A DNA stretch of 64,000 nucleotides from contig NZ_JAFLNL010000001.1 in the NCBI RefSeq assembly GCF_017313785.1, positions 434,001-498,000 of the forward strand, given 5' to 3'. This document shows, one piece after another, positions 1-7,414 of this stretch (the first letter of the stretch is position 1; every line of letters starts with the position of its first letter). A program made the translations under genes and the position numbers. Under the pieces are notes generated by a model. It worked only from the letters and a program-made list of their open reading frames with translations. It was not told the origin of the DNA and made no database searches. The stretch is from Flagellimonas aurea. GTDB lineage: Bacteria > Bacteroidota > Bacteroidia > Flavobacteriales > Flavobacteriaceae.

Positions 1-881
1 TCCCCGTTCCCGGTCAGGTACAGTCCAAAATAGGTCTTGCCCTCCATAGCTCCCAGATCAAAGAAATAGGACGCATCGAAATCCGTTTCACCTGCTTTTA
101 TGCGGAACACCCCGCTCGGCTTGTCACTGAACAGGCCCGAGGCCTGAAGGTAGATATCACCATTACTGTCCAAGGCCATTATCTCCGAGGCCAATGTGTT
201 GAACGGTGTTGCGCTGCGACCGTCACTGATGACCTTTTCCAAGGTATTGTTGTCAGTGTTCACCACAGCGACCATGACTTCCCCGGATCCTCCAAAATCG
301 TTGAGGGCAACAAACAGATGGTCATCGCGGGCGATCATATCGGAATAGAAAAGACCCTCGCCTGCCTCGCTCAAATCAATCTCCCCGGTGATCCTCATGG
401 TAGTGGGATTGAATTCCACCACCTTGGAGATTCCACCACCGACGGTGGCATACCCCTTGTTTTGGTCCAATATCTCCACAGTGGAAAACGAATTGGAACC
501 GGGTACGATGATTTCTTGGTCAAGCACCGCTTTGCCCCCATCGTCGAAAATGTATTTTTTCATCGTGGCCGGGGCCCCAAACCCTGCCGTGAACATGGAT
601 TCCCCATCGGAGTATATGGATGTGTACTGGCCAACTTCGGTACCATCACTATTGTCGATGGTTGATACATCAAGGTCGGTAAGACCAAGCAGAAAGCTTG
701 TTACGGTCTCGCCTGCCCCGGATACCAGGGAAACCCCATAATTGACCTCGACGACATCGTCCACTGGGGGACCGTCATCCCCGGGAACGGAACCGTCATC
801 GTTGTTGCACCCCATCAGCAGAAGGGTCAGAAAGATTTTTCCCAATAAAAAAATGGCTTTGTCTGTGTTTGGTTTTTTCAT
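1..881 (-). CDS. DUF4374/XusB-like lipoprotein, partial (3' end outside window)
   Basis: The frame is open from an ATG at 881 to the window edge, giving about 293 residues of the N-terminal part. It begins with a lipoprotein signal (hydrophobic run, then LLLMGC with Cys25), followed by a Gly/Asp/Pro-rich linker. The rest is short beta-rich segments with recurring Gly-Gly and Asn-Asp turns, as in a beta-propeller. The overall pattern, including a late GVFRIKAGETDFD stretch, matches what I know of DUF4374 proteins. In Bacteroides the XusB siderophore-binding lipoprotein sits beside a TonB receptor in the same way. Here it lies 30 bp downstream of a TonB receptor gene on the same strand. I infer a surface-exposed substrate-capturing partner of that receptor. 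Family assignment is by eye only. Confidence 0.7.
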   Translation of the reverse strand, partial: MKKPNTDKAIFLLGKIFLTLLLMGCNNDDGSVPGDDGPPVDDVVEVNYGVSLVSGAGETVTSFLLGLTDLDVSTIDNSDGTEVGQYTSIYSDGESMFTAGFGAPATMKKYIFDDGGKAVLDQEIIVPGSNSFSTVEILDQNKGYATVGGGISKVVEFNPTTMRITGEIDLSEAGEGLFYSDMIARDDHLFVALNDFGGSGEVMVAVVNTDNNTLEKVISDGRSATPFNTLASEIMALDSNGDIYLQASGLFSDKPSGVFRIKAGETDFDASYFFDLGAMEGKTYFGLYLTGNG

Positions 882-911
882 GATTTTTCAAATTTTAAAT
901 GGAACATTGAT

Positions 912-3353
912 TTAGAATAGTATTGCTTTGAGCTTGACGTGCCAGGACCTTCCCGGTTTTTGTACCCCAAAATTGTCAAAGACCCTTTTGTCCAAAAGGT
1001 TATGGGCCTCCAAGGTCAAGGTGTATTTTCTACTTTTATCGGTATAGGATACCCCTGCGTGCTGTACCCATTGTTCAGGGATGGTCAGTTTGTCCTCCCT
1101 TCTGCCATCGATTTCCCAATAGCGAAAGAATTCATGTACATACTGTGCGGTCCACCAAATCTGTAAGAGGTCAGTATCCCCCAGCAATCCAGTTTGGGTG
1201 AACTGTAGTTCCCCATTGCCGAAGAGGTAGGGCCTATTGGGAAGGCGGGCACCAAAATAGCGGTTGCTGGACACCCCGGCATCCTCCTTGTCCGATCGGT
1301 TACGGAGATCTTGGTAGGTAGCGTTCAATGTCAGTGACACCTTTTTGATGGGATAGATCTTCACTTCACCCTCAACTCCCATGATCCGTGCCTTCAACAG
1401 GTTCTCATAGGTGCTCAGCACGGGCGGGGGCACGGCCTGTAGTATGATGATATCCTTCACCTCTCTAAAAAAACCATTGACCTCGGCCGTCCATTTGGTC
1501 CTTTTGTACTGGATCCCCAAATTGATGTTATGGCTCCGCTCCGGCCTCAGGTCCGGGTTTGCCGCTACGGCCACACTGAAGTCCCCCAAGGTCTCCACAC
1601 GGTCGGGAAGCCGTGTCGCATATTCATAGGACAGTTTCCCCGTAAAATCCGTGCTCGGTTTCCAGGAAAAGGACTGCATGGCCCCAAATTCGTTGTTCTG
1701 CTGTCGGGTACTGACGGCTTCCCCTTCCACAATTTCAAATCCCTTGGCGTGGTAGTGGTACCATTTAATACCGGTCAAGCTTGTCAGGTTTTTATCAAAA
1801 AGTTCCTTTTCAAGGCCAATACCGATATTCAGTTTACCGATACGTATCGGTCGTGCAAAATGATCCTCCCCGTAGAACGCTTCGGCCACGGGGTCTTCAC
1901 CCACCCTTTTATAAAGGGATCCCACCCCGTTCAGGGTCCATTCGGTATTCCCGTTTGGTGCATAGGTGAACTGCAGCCTCCCCGTGCCATTGTTCCCCGT
2001 GAGTTCGAGATCGTTCCGTGAAGTGGTGATCTCACCCCCGGAATTGCGCCGTCCCACGATCTCCCCCCTCCAATTGTAAATGTTCAGGGTCGTATCGATG
2101 AACTGTGTCACTATCCGATTGTATCCTATATAGGCCTTGGCATCGACATTCCGTATGATTTCCTTTTTATCGTATTCCAGGGCAGTGTTGAAGGTCCTTA
2201 CTTTGTTCAGGGCCTCCCCGTAGGGTTGTCGCATCTCAAAATTGTGCTGTATCTCATCGTAGAGCCCAGCTATGGAAGCGCTCAATGAAACACGATCGGC
2301 CCATGGGATATCCGAAGCGGATAGGCTCCCCCTAAATAGATAGCTTTTAAAGGCATCATGGAATTTACGGGTGGATATGGCCTGAGGGTTGCCGTTTTCA
2401 TCCACGAGGTTTACGTCATCTACGGTGTAATCGTTATCCGAGGCATTGTAATAGCCGGAAAAACCCAGATCAAGGTTCTTCATCAATTGTTTCCCGGCAT
2501 TCAGGGCAACATTCCAGGTACCGAACGATCCATACTGTGCGCTCGTTTCCAGATAATCCCCATTAGCTTTTTTAGGTACAAGGTTCACGGCACCGCCCAG
2601 GGCGTCCGTTGCCAGACTGACGGGCACCGCTCCCTTGTAGACCTCGATCCTCTCGATCTGGCTTGTCGGCAGCATGGCCAGGGACGGGCCCAATCCTAGT
2701 TCCTGTGTAGGGAGCAGGTAATCCATGGGGATTCCATCGATAAAAAATCTCACCTGCCTCCCAGTGAGTCCCTGAAGTGAAACCTCCGCCGAGTTCCCTA
2801 CCCCACCACTTTGGCGCACCCTCACTCCGGGGACCGTGCCCAACAGGTCGGAGGTAGAAACCGATCTATGGTGATAGGCCTCAGTTTCCACCAAGGAGAC
2901 TGAAAGCGGACTTTTCTTGATCTGGGTCGCTTTTGATTCCCCTTGAACCACCACTTCGTTGAGTTGGTTCTGGCCTGGTCTCAAAATAATCAGGACTTCA
3001 ACATTCGGATTGTCCTTGGAAATTTCGAAGGTCCTATGGATCGTTTCAAATCCTACGTGGGAAACTTCTAGGGACAATATACCATGGGGAAGGTCGGTAA
3101 ATTTGAAAAATCCGTTTTCATCGGAAGCCTCGGTCCTTTCCAACAGCGGTATGCCTATATGGGCCCCGATCAATGGCATCCCTTCATCATCGGTCACCGT
3201 CCCTGAAAGTACCGCTTTTTGGGCGTGCATATGGCTTGCTAAGAATAGCAGCAAAAATATCGGACCAAGTCCCCTTTTTATATCGCAAAAGAGATTGGGT
3301 CCCATCATGATTTGGTTTTGGACAATCCTGGTTTGGTGCAGTAATCGAATCAT
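912..3353 (-). CDS. TonB-dependent outer-membrane receptor
   Basis: An 813-residue receptor with the standard order: signal peptide ending SHMHAQ, a carboxypeptidase-like regulatory beta domain (about residues 47-130), a TonB-box-like LNEVVVQGES region, a plug domain (about 140-260, with ERIEVYKGAVPV), then a beta-barrel ending in an aromatic-rich strand (ILF). It imports large ligands using the ExbB/ExbD/TonB system. The listed ATG follows the upstream stop codon with no gap. The tandem ATGs at 3308/3305 would give a more normal 30-residue signal peptide and may be the true start. It sits between a PqqD-domain protein and a DUF4374-like lipoprotein in one operon with a small Cys/His peptide. 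The cargo may therefore be that modified peptide, its metal complex, or a xenosiderophore; this is inference. Confidence 0.93.
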   Translation of the reverse strand: MIRLLHQTRIVQNQIMMGPNLFCDIKRGLGPIFLLLFLASHMHAQKAVLSGTVTDDEGMPLIGAHIGIPLLERTEASDENGFFKFTDLPHGILSLEVSHVGFETIHRTFEISKDNPNVEVLIILRPGQNQLNEVVVQGESKATQIKKSPLSVSLVETEAYHHRSVSTSDLLGTVPGVRVRQSGGVGNSAEVSLQGLTGRQVRFFIDGIPMDYLLPTQELGLGPSLAMLPTSQIERIEVYKGAVPVSLATDALGGAVNLVPKKANGDYLETSAQYGSFGTWNVALNAGKQLMKNLDLGFSGYYNASDNDYTVDDVNLVDENGNPQAISTRKFHDAFKSYLFRGSLSASDIPWADRVSLSASIAGLYDEIQHNFEMRQPYGEALNKVRTFNTALEYDKKEIIRNVDAKAYIGYNRIVTQFIDTTLNIYNWRGEIVGRRNSGGEITTSRNDLELTGNNGTGRLQFTYAPNGNTEWTLNGVGSLYKRVGEDPVAEAFYGEDHFARPIRIGKLNIGIGLEKELFDKNLTSLTGIKWYHYHAKGFEIVEGEAVSTRQQNNEFGAMQSFSWKPSTDFTGKLSYEYATRLPDRVETLGDFSVAVAANPDLRPERSHNINLGIQYKRTKWTAEVNGFFREVKDIIILQAVPPPVLSTYENLLKARIMGVEGEVKIYPIKKVSLTLNATYQDLRNRSDKEDAGVSSNRYFGARLPNRPYLFGNGELQFTQTGLLGDTDLLQIWWTAQYVHEFFRYWEIDGRREDKLTIPEQWVQHAGVSYTDKSRKYTLTLEAHNLLDKRVFDNFGVQKPGRSWHVKLKAILF

Positions 3354-4271
3354 TTAAAGTTTTATTTGTTCAATAAGTCCTTGTTCTTCCATTTCCCTGA
3401 AAACATCCTTTTCCCCCTCTGACAGGGATCGTATGTGAAACAGGCCATCGGCCTTTTCCCAAAGATTTTTTGAAATTGGATCGAGTTGGAAGGCCGTTTC
3501 CCCTTCCTTTGGCATCACCCATGCGGTGCCATCCTTGTTTATGGAGAGCAGTTGTTGGTTCCTCAACAGGTATGGGGAGGGTTCTTTTGTCAAGGCTATT
3601 ATCTCCCGCTCTTCATTGTAGATCAAAAAATCCCTTCCCTTGGTCAATGGAATCTGTTTGCTTTCATGCGAAAGCATCTCAAATACCTCCACTTGGGTCT
3701 CCATGGCTCCCCCTGCATCCGTAAGACAACGTACAATCTTCACGGGTGTCCTTTCCGCAGATTGGTTTTGGACGATGGCCATCCTTCCCTTTTGTCCTTC
3801 ATCGACAGCTTTCAAGGAAATTCCTTCTACCCAAAAATGGTCTTCCCGCCTTGTCCTGGAATATTTCACTTTACCATTGTTGTGTACCTCTGATATAAGT
3901 TCGTATTTGCCCAAGGGGGCATTCTCTGGAAGGGAATAGGTAAAATAGTAATGACGTCCCGATTGGATGTTCTTGAGGATTTCCATCAACTTTTCGCGCT
4001 TGCAAGAGCCTTTCAGGTAATCGGCCAAAACAAGCAACGGTATATTCTTGTTCAGATATTTCAATTGTTTACCAGATTCTCCGGCATGCACCTTTTGATC
4101 GGGAAGTGCCAGTACATGCTCCTCAAAAAGCATGGTGATATTCCCCAAGGGGTCTTTGACCCCGATCCGCACCAAGGGGAATATGTGTGTTCCCTTTAGA
4201 GAGGCCGTGTTGAAGTTCCAATGGATGGTGACGGTCTTGCCGGGCAGGGTTCTTTTGGGAAAGATGCTCAT
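3354..4271 (-). CDS. unknown protein with C-terminal PqqD-like domain, putative RiPP maturation factor
   Basis: A 305-residue protein without a signal peptide, so probably cytoplasmic. The first ~220 residues look like two beta-sandwich domains, with strands such as PLGNITMLFEEH and a PLGKYELISEV motif typical of Ig-like folds. The last ~65 residues (about 240-305) follow the PqqD pattern: a short beta hairpin (AWVMPKEGETAFQLD), then ISKNLWEKADG, then helices with acidic residues. PqqD domains act as RiPP leader-recognition elements, binding a precursor's leader peptide for a partner enzyme. It lies 2 bp after the GRDP-like gene and directly abuts the TonB receptor gene. The N-terminal half is not recognisable to me. 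The PqqD call is by pattern and needs a profile search. Confidence 0.6.
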   Translation of the reverse strand: MSIFPKRTLPGKTVTIHWNFNTASLKGTHIFPLVRIGVKDPLGNITMLFEEHVLALPDQKVHAGESGKQLKYLNKNIPLLVLADYLKGSCKREKLMEILKNIQSGRHYYFTYSLPENAPLGKYELISEVHNNGKVKYSRTRREDHFWVEGISLKAVDEGQKGRMAIVQNQSAERTPVKIVRCLTDAGGAMETQVEVFEMLSHESKQIPLTKGRDFLIYNEEREIIALTKEPSPYLLRNQQLLSINKDGTAWVMPKEGETAFQLDPISKNLWEKADGLFHIRSLSEGEKDVFREMEEQGLIEQIKL

Positions 4272-4273
4272 GG

Positions 4274-4753
4274 TTATTTTCTCAGTTTATTGATGTTGGC
4301 CTTGCTATATTTTTGTGGATAGATATTGAACCATTTCTCAACAGTATCCGCGCCGAGGTGGTCGTAGGTAACGGAAAGGAGGAATTCCAATTTGTTCAGA
4401 TATTCTTTCTTTGCTTTGTCCGAATCGGCAAGCATGGCCGATTTTCGTGCTTCCTTTTCCTTTTTGCTGGCAGGTAAGTGGTGGAAATAGGGGGTTCCCA
4501 GATACTCTTTACTGAATTCATGGTATTGTGGGGTAAACAGGATCAGATTGTGCCACATTTCATCGATGATCAAAAGGTCATCAGGGATAAAAACTCCAGG
4601 GATCTGGCTTATGTACAGGAATTTGAGGGTCTCTTCAAATATGTCCCGGACCTCGTCCTCTTCCATTTCGTACATGTCCATGAACCTTGAGATGGCATCC
4701 TCATCGGTAAAGGTGAGGAGCTTGGTCAGTTGTTGTCGGTCAAGGTTGTTCAT
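4274..4753 (-). CDS. GRDP-like (WH-motif) protein, putative RiPP cluster protein
   Basis: A 159-residue soluble, largely helical protein. Its centre (residues about 62-95) carries the signature IDEMWHNLILFTPQYHEF followed by G..YFHHLP. This is the Asp..Trp-His...Tyr...Gly...His-x-Pro pattern of the glycine-rich domain-containing-protein-like (GRDP/DUF1399) family. I know of no assigned reaction for stand-alone bacterial members. The conserved His/Asp residues could bind a metal. It is the first large gene after the 35-codon peptide gene, separated from it by a hairpin, and is followed 2 bp later by the PqqD-domain gene. The position suggests a role in modifying or handling that peptide. Function is inferred from context only. 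Confidence 0.6.
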   Translation of the reverse strand: MNNLDRQQLTKLLTFTDEDAISRFMDMYEMEEDEVRDIFEETLKFLYISQIPGVFIPDDLLIIDEMWHNLILFTPQYHEFSKEYLGTPYFHHLPASKKEKEARKSAMLADSDKAKKEYLNKLEFLLSVTYDHLGADTVEKWFNIYPQKYSKANINKLRK

Positions 4754-4810
4754 TCTTTTATTTGTCTTTGATACTTGTGTCAGGGTATAAACAGTAACGG
4801 ATTATTTCAA

Positions 4811-4839
4811 GGACGGTAAGGCCAAAGGCCCCACCGTCC
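4811..4839 (-). terminator. hairpin between peptide gene and downstream operon (attenuator-like)
   Basis: GGACGGT (4811-4817) pairs perfectly with ACCGTCC (4833-4839), and inside it GGCC (4820-4823) pairs with GGCC (4827-4830) around an AAA loop. It begins 11 nt after the peptide stop codon on the minus strand. No U-run follows it in the transcribed direction, so it is more likely a partial terminator or a 3' stabiliser. Such hairpins commonly let a RiPP precursor transcript accumulate above those of its modification genes. Confidence 0.7.
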
Positions 4840-4850
4840 CGCTCATGAAA

Positions 4851-4958
4851 TTAGAGTGTGCTGGTACAGTGTCCGCAATTGCTGCAGTGAGTACCTCCAT
4901 CAGGCTGCTTTGCTCTGTCAGCCAAGATTTGCGAAATCATAGATTCCTTGTTCTTCAT
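4851..4958 (-). CDS. 35-residue Cys/His-rich peptide, putative RiPP precursor
   Basis: ATG at 4958, TAA at 4853-4851, 35 residues. The first 20 residues are charged and helical (MKNKESMISQILADRAK), like a leader peptide. A Gly21-Gly22 pair follows, and the C-terminal 13 residues are THCSNCGHCTSTL, with Cys25, Cys28, Cys31 and His24, His30 in CxxCxxC spacing. This is the layout of a leader-GG-core natural-product precursor, and the core could ligate a metal or be thiol-modified. It is the first gene of a leftward operon with GRDP-like, PqqD-domain, TonB-receptor and DUF4374-like genes. I do not recognise the sequence from any known peptide family. Against it: short ORFs arise by chance, and no Shine-Dalgarno is visible, which is usual in this phylum. 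Confidence 0.62.
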   Translation of the reverse strand: MKNKESMISQILADRAKQPDGGTHCSNCGHCTSTL

Positions 4959-5097
4959 GATGTAAGATTTAAAAGTGATGCCTACTCTTTCTTCAAGGTT
5001 TTCGGCTTCCCCTTGCGTTGCAACTTTTTTGGCTCCAAAAAGGATATGGGATGTCCCAAGGCATACCCGTGAAATGCTGTGAATACCTTGTTATTGA

Positions 5098-5111
5098 TCT
5101 AGATATCTAGA
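5098..5111. promoter_or_regulatory. 14-bp perfect palindrome, possible operator
   Basis: TCTAGATATCTAGA is fully self-complementary and lies about 140 bp upstream of the peptide start codon. A dimeric repressor could bind it. The sequence does not look like a Fur box to me. Confidence 0.35.
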
Positions 5112-5182
5112 GAATGTCCGCGCCTGCAGAAAAGATGACTTGTATTTGGAGTTCAAATATCCTTTGTTCCCTGTCAAGCCCA

Positions 5183-5209
5183 TTTGTTCCAAACCATTTT
5201 TGGAACAAA
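5183..5209. promoter_or_regulatory. 11-bp inverted repeat with 5-nt spacer
   Basis: TTTGTTCCAAA (5183-5193) and TTTGGAACAAA (5199-5209) are perfect inverted copies. A further TTTGTTCC occurs at 5163-5170 in the same orientation as the left arm. It may be an operator of the peptide operon, or an RNA hairpin. There is no U-run, so an intrinsic terminator is less likely. Confidence 0.4.
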
Positions 5210-5342
5210 CAAACAATCAGTGCCAAGCAATAAGTGTAATAAAATCCTATACGCTGAAGAAACTGTTTCTGTAAAGTATCAAACAGTTCCCAAAGTCAAT
5301 CGTCCGACCTTTTTAGGGTCACGAACATGTCATAAAAAAAGA

Positions 5343-5651
5343 CTAAGAAAGTGTTGGGGGTGGCCTACTGAAAAGAGATTGGTCAATTAGGCCTTGGATA
5401 TGATCAAAGTGATAATCGTATCCGGCTTCTTCCCGAACAACATATTCAGGGGCCGGTTCAATTGCTTCGTAAGAATCTGAAGAAAGGACAGGGAATTGAT
5501 TGTCCAGAACAACAAACTCACACAAATCACATTGTGGAGCATCAGAGGCGTCATCGGAATGTGAAAATGTATGGAGTCCCGTCATTTTCACGGCGAAAAT
5601 GACCAACAAAAAGAAATACGCGATTGTTCTTTTTATGATTCTTGAATCCAT
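5343..5651 (-). CDS. small exported His/Cys protein (DUF2946-like appearance)
   Basis: A 102-residue protein from ATG 5651. An earlier GTG at 5660 overlaps a -7 promoter element, so it cannot be in the message. Residues 8-26 form a signal peptide or membrane anchor. Right after it come His27 and His31, an acidic stretch, and Cys41-x-x-Cys44. The C-terminus ends in the SLFSRPPPTL type common to small Bacteroidota proteins encoded near metal-transport genes. I infer a periplasmic or surface metal-handling role, with no defined family. It lies 385 bp upstream of the peptide gene on the same strand and may belong to the same functional unit. Confidence 0.65.
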   Translation of the reverse strand: MDSRIIKRTIAYFFLLVIFAVKMTGLHTFSHSDDASDAPQCDLCEFVVLDNQFPVLSSDSYEAIEPAPEYVVREEAGYDYHFDHIQGLIDQSLFSRPPPTLS

Positions 5652-5659
5652 CTTGTACA

Positions 5660-5667
5660 CAAACTTA
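5660..5667 (-). promoter_or_regulatory. Bacteroidota -7 element (TAAGTTTG)
   Basis: On the minus strand TAAGTTTG matches TAnnTTTG and lies 8 bp before the ATG at 5651. This predicts a very short leader for the small His/Cys protein and decides its start codon. Confidence 0.6.
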
Positions 5668-5715
5668 AAAATAGTACGGAAACAGACTGTTAAATAAAAT
5701 TTAAATTCTGAAGTG

Positions 5716-6403
5716 ATTTAAACTTTTTTGAATAGAAAGATAGGGATACGGACATTTGTGTAACCACACGCAAATACCATAGCCCATGTACAAAGTACTT
5801 GACAAAGATACCATAGAAATGGAGATAGTCCCGCACATACCTTTATCGAAAAGGGAGTTTGCCCCAACGGCGCCCTGGTACGAGATTGTCAATGCGATAC
5901 TCTACAAGTTGAAGACGGGCGTGCAATGGGAGTACCTGCCCACGGCCGCAAAAAGAGCAGGACCACCAACGCCCTCTTCCTTACCGATAGGCAGGGACTT
6001 CCCTTGGCCATGTCGGAACTGGGAACCACAATGATCTTTTTGATATCGAGGTGCAGTTCGAGGTGGTCACCGCCACCCTTGACAGAGCGGATATAAAAAC
6101 GGAGGGGCTCTTCCTCGATGCCGATGCGGGATTCGATTCCAAGGACTTTCGCTCGGCCTGTGCAAGAAGGGACATCAATGCCAACATATGTTTCAAGAAG
6201 CGCAACGGCAGTGTGGATGACGGGGACGAATATTTTGATCGGGACCTTTATGACCAGAGGTATGCCGTGGAACGCACCAATCCATGGATCGACAGTTTCA
6301 GGTCACTGCTCAACAGGTTCGATACGACCATTGAATGCTGGAAAGGGTTCAACTACTTACATAGTAATTGCCCTGAAAAGATTCAAAACAAAAAAGTTTA
6401 AAT
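5716..6403 (+). mobile_element. decayed IS5-family insertion sequence
   Basis: Perfect 15-bp inverted ends are present: ATTTAAACTTTTTTG at 5716-5730 and CAAAAAAGTTTAAAT at 6389-6403. They enclose a broken DDE transposase gene. The unit is 688 bp, shorter than an intact member (about 0.85 kb or more), because the middle of the transposase is missing. I saw no unambiguous target-site duplication. The intact ends could still be mobilised in trans by a related transposase. Confidence 0.75.
5786..6401 (+). pseudogene. IS5-family transposase, frameshifted and internally deleted
   Basis: Frame 1 (from 5786) gives the N-terminal helix-turn-helix part ending in LKTGVQWEYLPT. A second frame then gives GRKKSRTTNALFLTDRQG, the start of the catalytic domain. 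A third frame gives HNDLFDIEVQFEVV and runs to the C-terminal catalytic motif (YAVERTNPWIDSF, with the conserved Glu). The segment that normally lies between YLPT and GRKK, including the first catalytic Asp, is deleted. At least two frameshifts are needed to join the parts, so the gene cannot make an active enzyme. Confidence 0.85.
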
Positions 6404-6691
6404 GAGTTGACATTTATAAAGTAAAAGCACATAAGATTTGTGTTCAAAAGTTGTTTTTTGCTTTCCGTGTTCTTAAAGGGAATATTCTTAGGATTACAGG
6501 ATTAAAACATTGATTTTCTATAATATAGAATTTTGTCGAAAATTCAGTCATCCCACCAATCTTTTTAATACTGAAAGACTTCCTTATCCAATCATCATTT
6601 TGCAAACTATTCTAAATTCCCTAACACCTAACATTATTGCAACCACAAAACAAATTGCTCCAAATAATAATTCAAGTTCTTTGTTGTTCAT

Positions 6692-7372
6692 TTATGGCTG
6701 TTGTTTTTGGTTCATTATCTGAATGAAAGTATCATGCAAATAAATTCTCTTCAACTCGCTATTTTCATTCTTGTTGTAAATCAAAATTTCAAATTCGGTT
6801 TCAGGCCTTAACGCTTGTAGTGGTCCAGACAACATTTTCGATTCTACCCTTGCAATTGTATCCAAATAGTTTGTCTTGGCGGAAATTATCAAATTTCCTA
6901 TTACCTGTTTGGCTTGATTTATAATCTCACTTTCCGAGTTTTGAAAATAGTTATGTCTTGCAATTTCCACGTTTTCTCTTTCAAGGTTATATAGAAATCC
7001 AAAAACACTGTCTTTAGTAATTATTGCTCCCTTCTTTACAAAATCGAAAGGAGGATTAACATTGGTTGAACCTTGTTCAATGAATGCGAGAGAATCCAAT
7101 TCCTCAAAATTTAGTTTTAAACTGGATAGGATTTCTGAAATTAGTTCAGCCCGTTTGTCATGATTTTGTTTTGCCTGAAACAGTAACTCTTGTTCTGGAG
7201 TTCTTCCACTATCTAGCTTATAGACAATAGTTGTATCGATGTATTGTTTTACATATTCTTCATTTTGATAGACCTCCCAATCACTCTTGAAATTTTCGGC
7301 ATATAGTTCTTTAAAGCTTTGAGCATTTGCAAATGAGCTAATCAACAATATTAATGCGAGAATTTTTTTCAT
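6692..7372 (-). CDS. exported protein of unknown function
   Basis: A 226-residue protein with a clean signal peptide (MKKILALILLISSFANAQ), so periplasmic or secreted. The mature part is mixed helix and strand, rich in Asn, Glu and Lys, with no motif I recognise. It is the last leftward gene of the repeat-punctuated array: the degenerate repeat at 7393-7410 lies between it and the VOC gene. Its A+T richness is like that of the neighbouring array genes and unlike the core genes further right, consistent with acquired DNA. Confidence 0.75.
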   Translation of the reverse strand: MKKILALILLISSFANAQSFKELYAENFKSDWEVYQNEEYVKQYIDTTIVYKLDSGRTPEQELLFQAKQNHDKRAELISEILSSLKLNFEELDSLAFIEQGSTNVNPPFDFVKKGAIITKDSVFGFLYNLERENVEIARHNYFQNSESEIINQAKQVIGNLIISAKTNYLDTIARVESKMLSGPLQALRPETEFEILIYNKNENSELKRIYLHDTFIQIMNQKQQP

Positions 7373-7392
7373 TAAAAGGACATGTTAAACTT

Positions 7393-7410
7393 ATCGTTTT
7401 ATTGAACTTT
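7393..7410 (-). repeat. array repeat, AT-centre variant (left boundary)
   Basis: ATCGTTTTATTGAACTTT on the plus strand differs from the common repeat at positions 8 and 9. The inner 15 bp (7395-7409) recur exactly, inverted, at 12100-12114. Confidence 0.8.
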
Positions 7411-7414
7411 TGAT

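Larger units (their letters stand above)
4959..5342. other. 384-bp intergenic control region of the peptide operon
   Basis: No convincing gene is visible here. The region contains two palindromes, listed separately. I found no canonical Bacteroidota -7 element (TAnnTTTG) on the minus strand across it, whereas many other genes in this window have one. That is compatible with a regulated or alternative-sigma promoter for the peptide operon. A 39-codon open stretch without ATG (minus, 5098-4982) was judged not to be a gene. Confidence 0.5.

Noticed and set aside
4851..5090. In-frame upstream extension of the peptide gene (open back to about 5090)
   Set aside because: No ATG, GTG or TTG start lies in the extension; the first start codon is ATG 4958.
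4982..5098. 39-codon open stretch on the minus strand with protein-like content (FTAFHGYALGHP...)
   Set aside because: No ATG start and no family recognised; at best a gene remnant.
5183..5209. Inverted repeat as an intrinsic terminator
   Set aside because: No U-run on either strand and it lies upstream, not downstream, of the nearest genes' ends.
6510..6722. 70-codon plus-strand frame after the IS remnant
   Set aside because: A+T-rich low-complexity translation, overlapping the opposite-strand exported-protein gene; no coding features.
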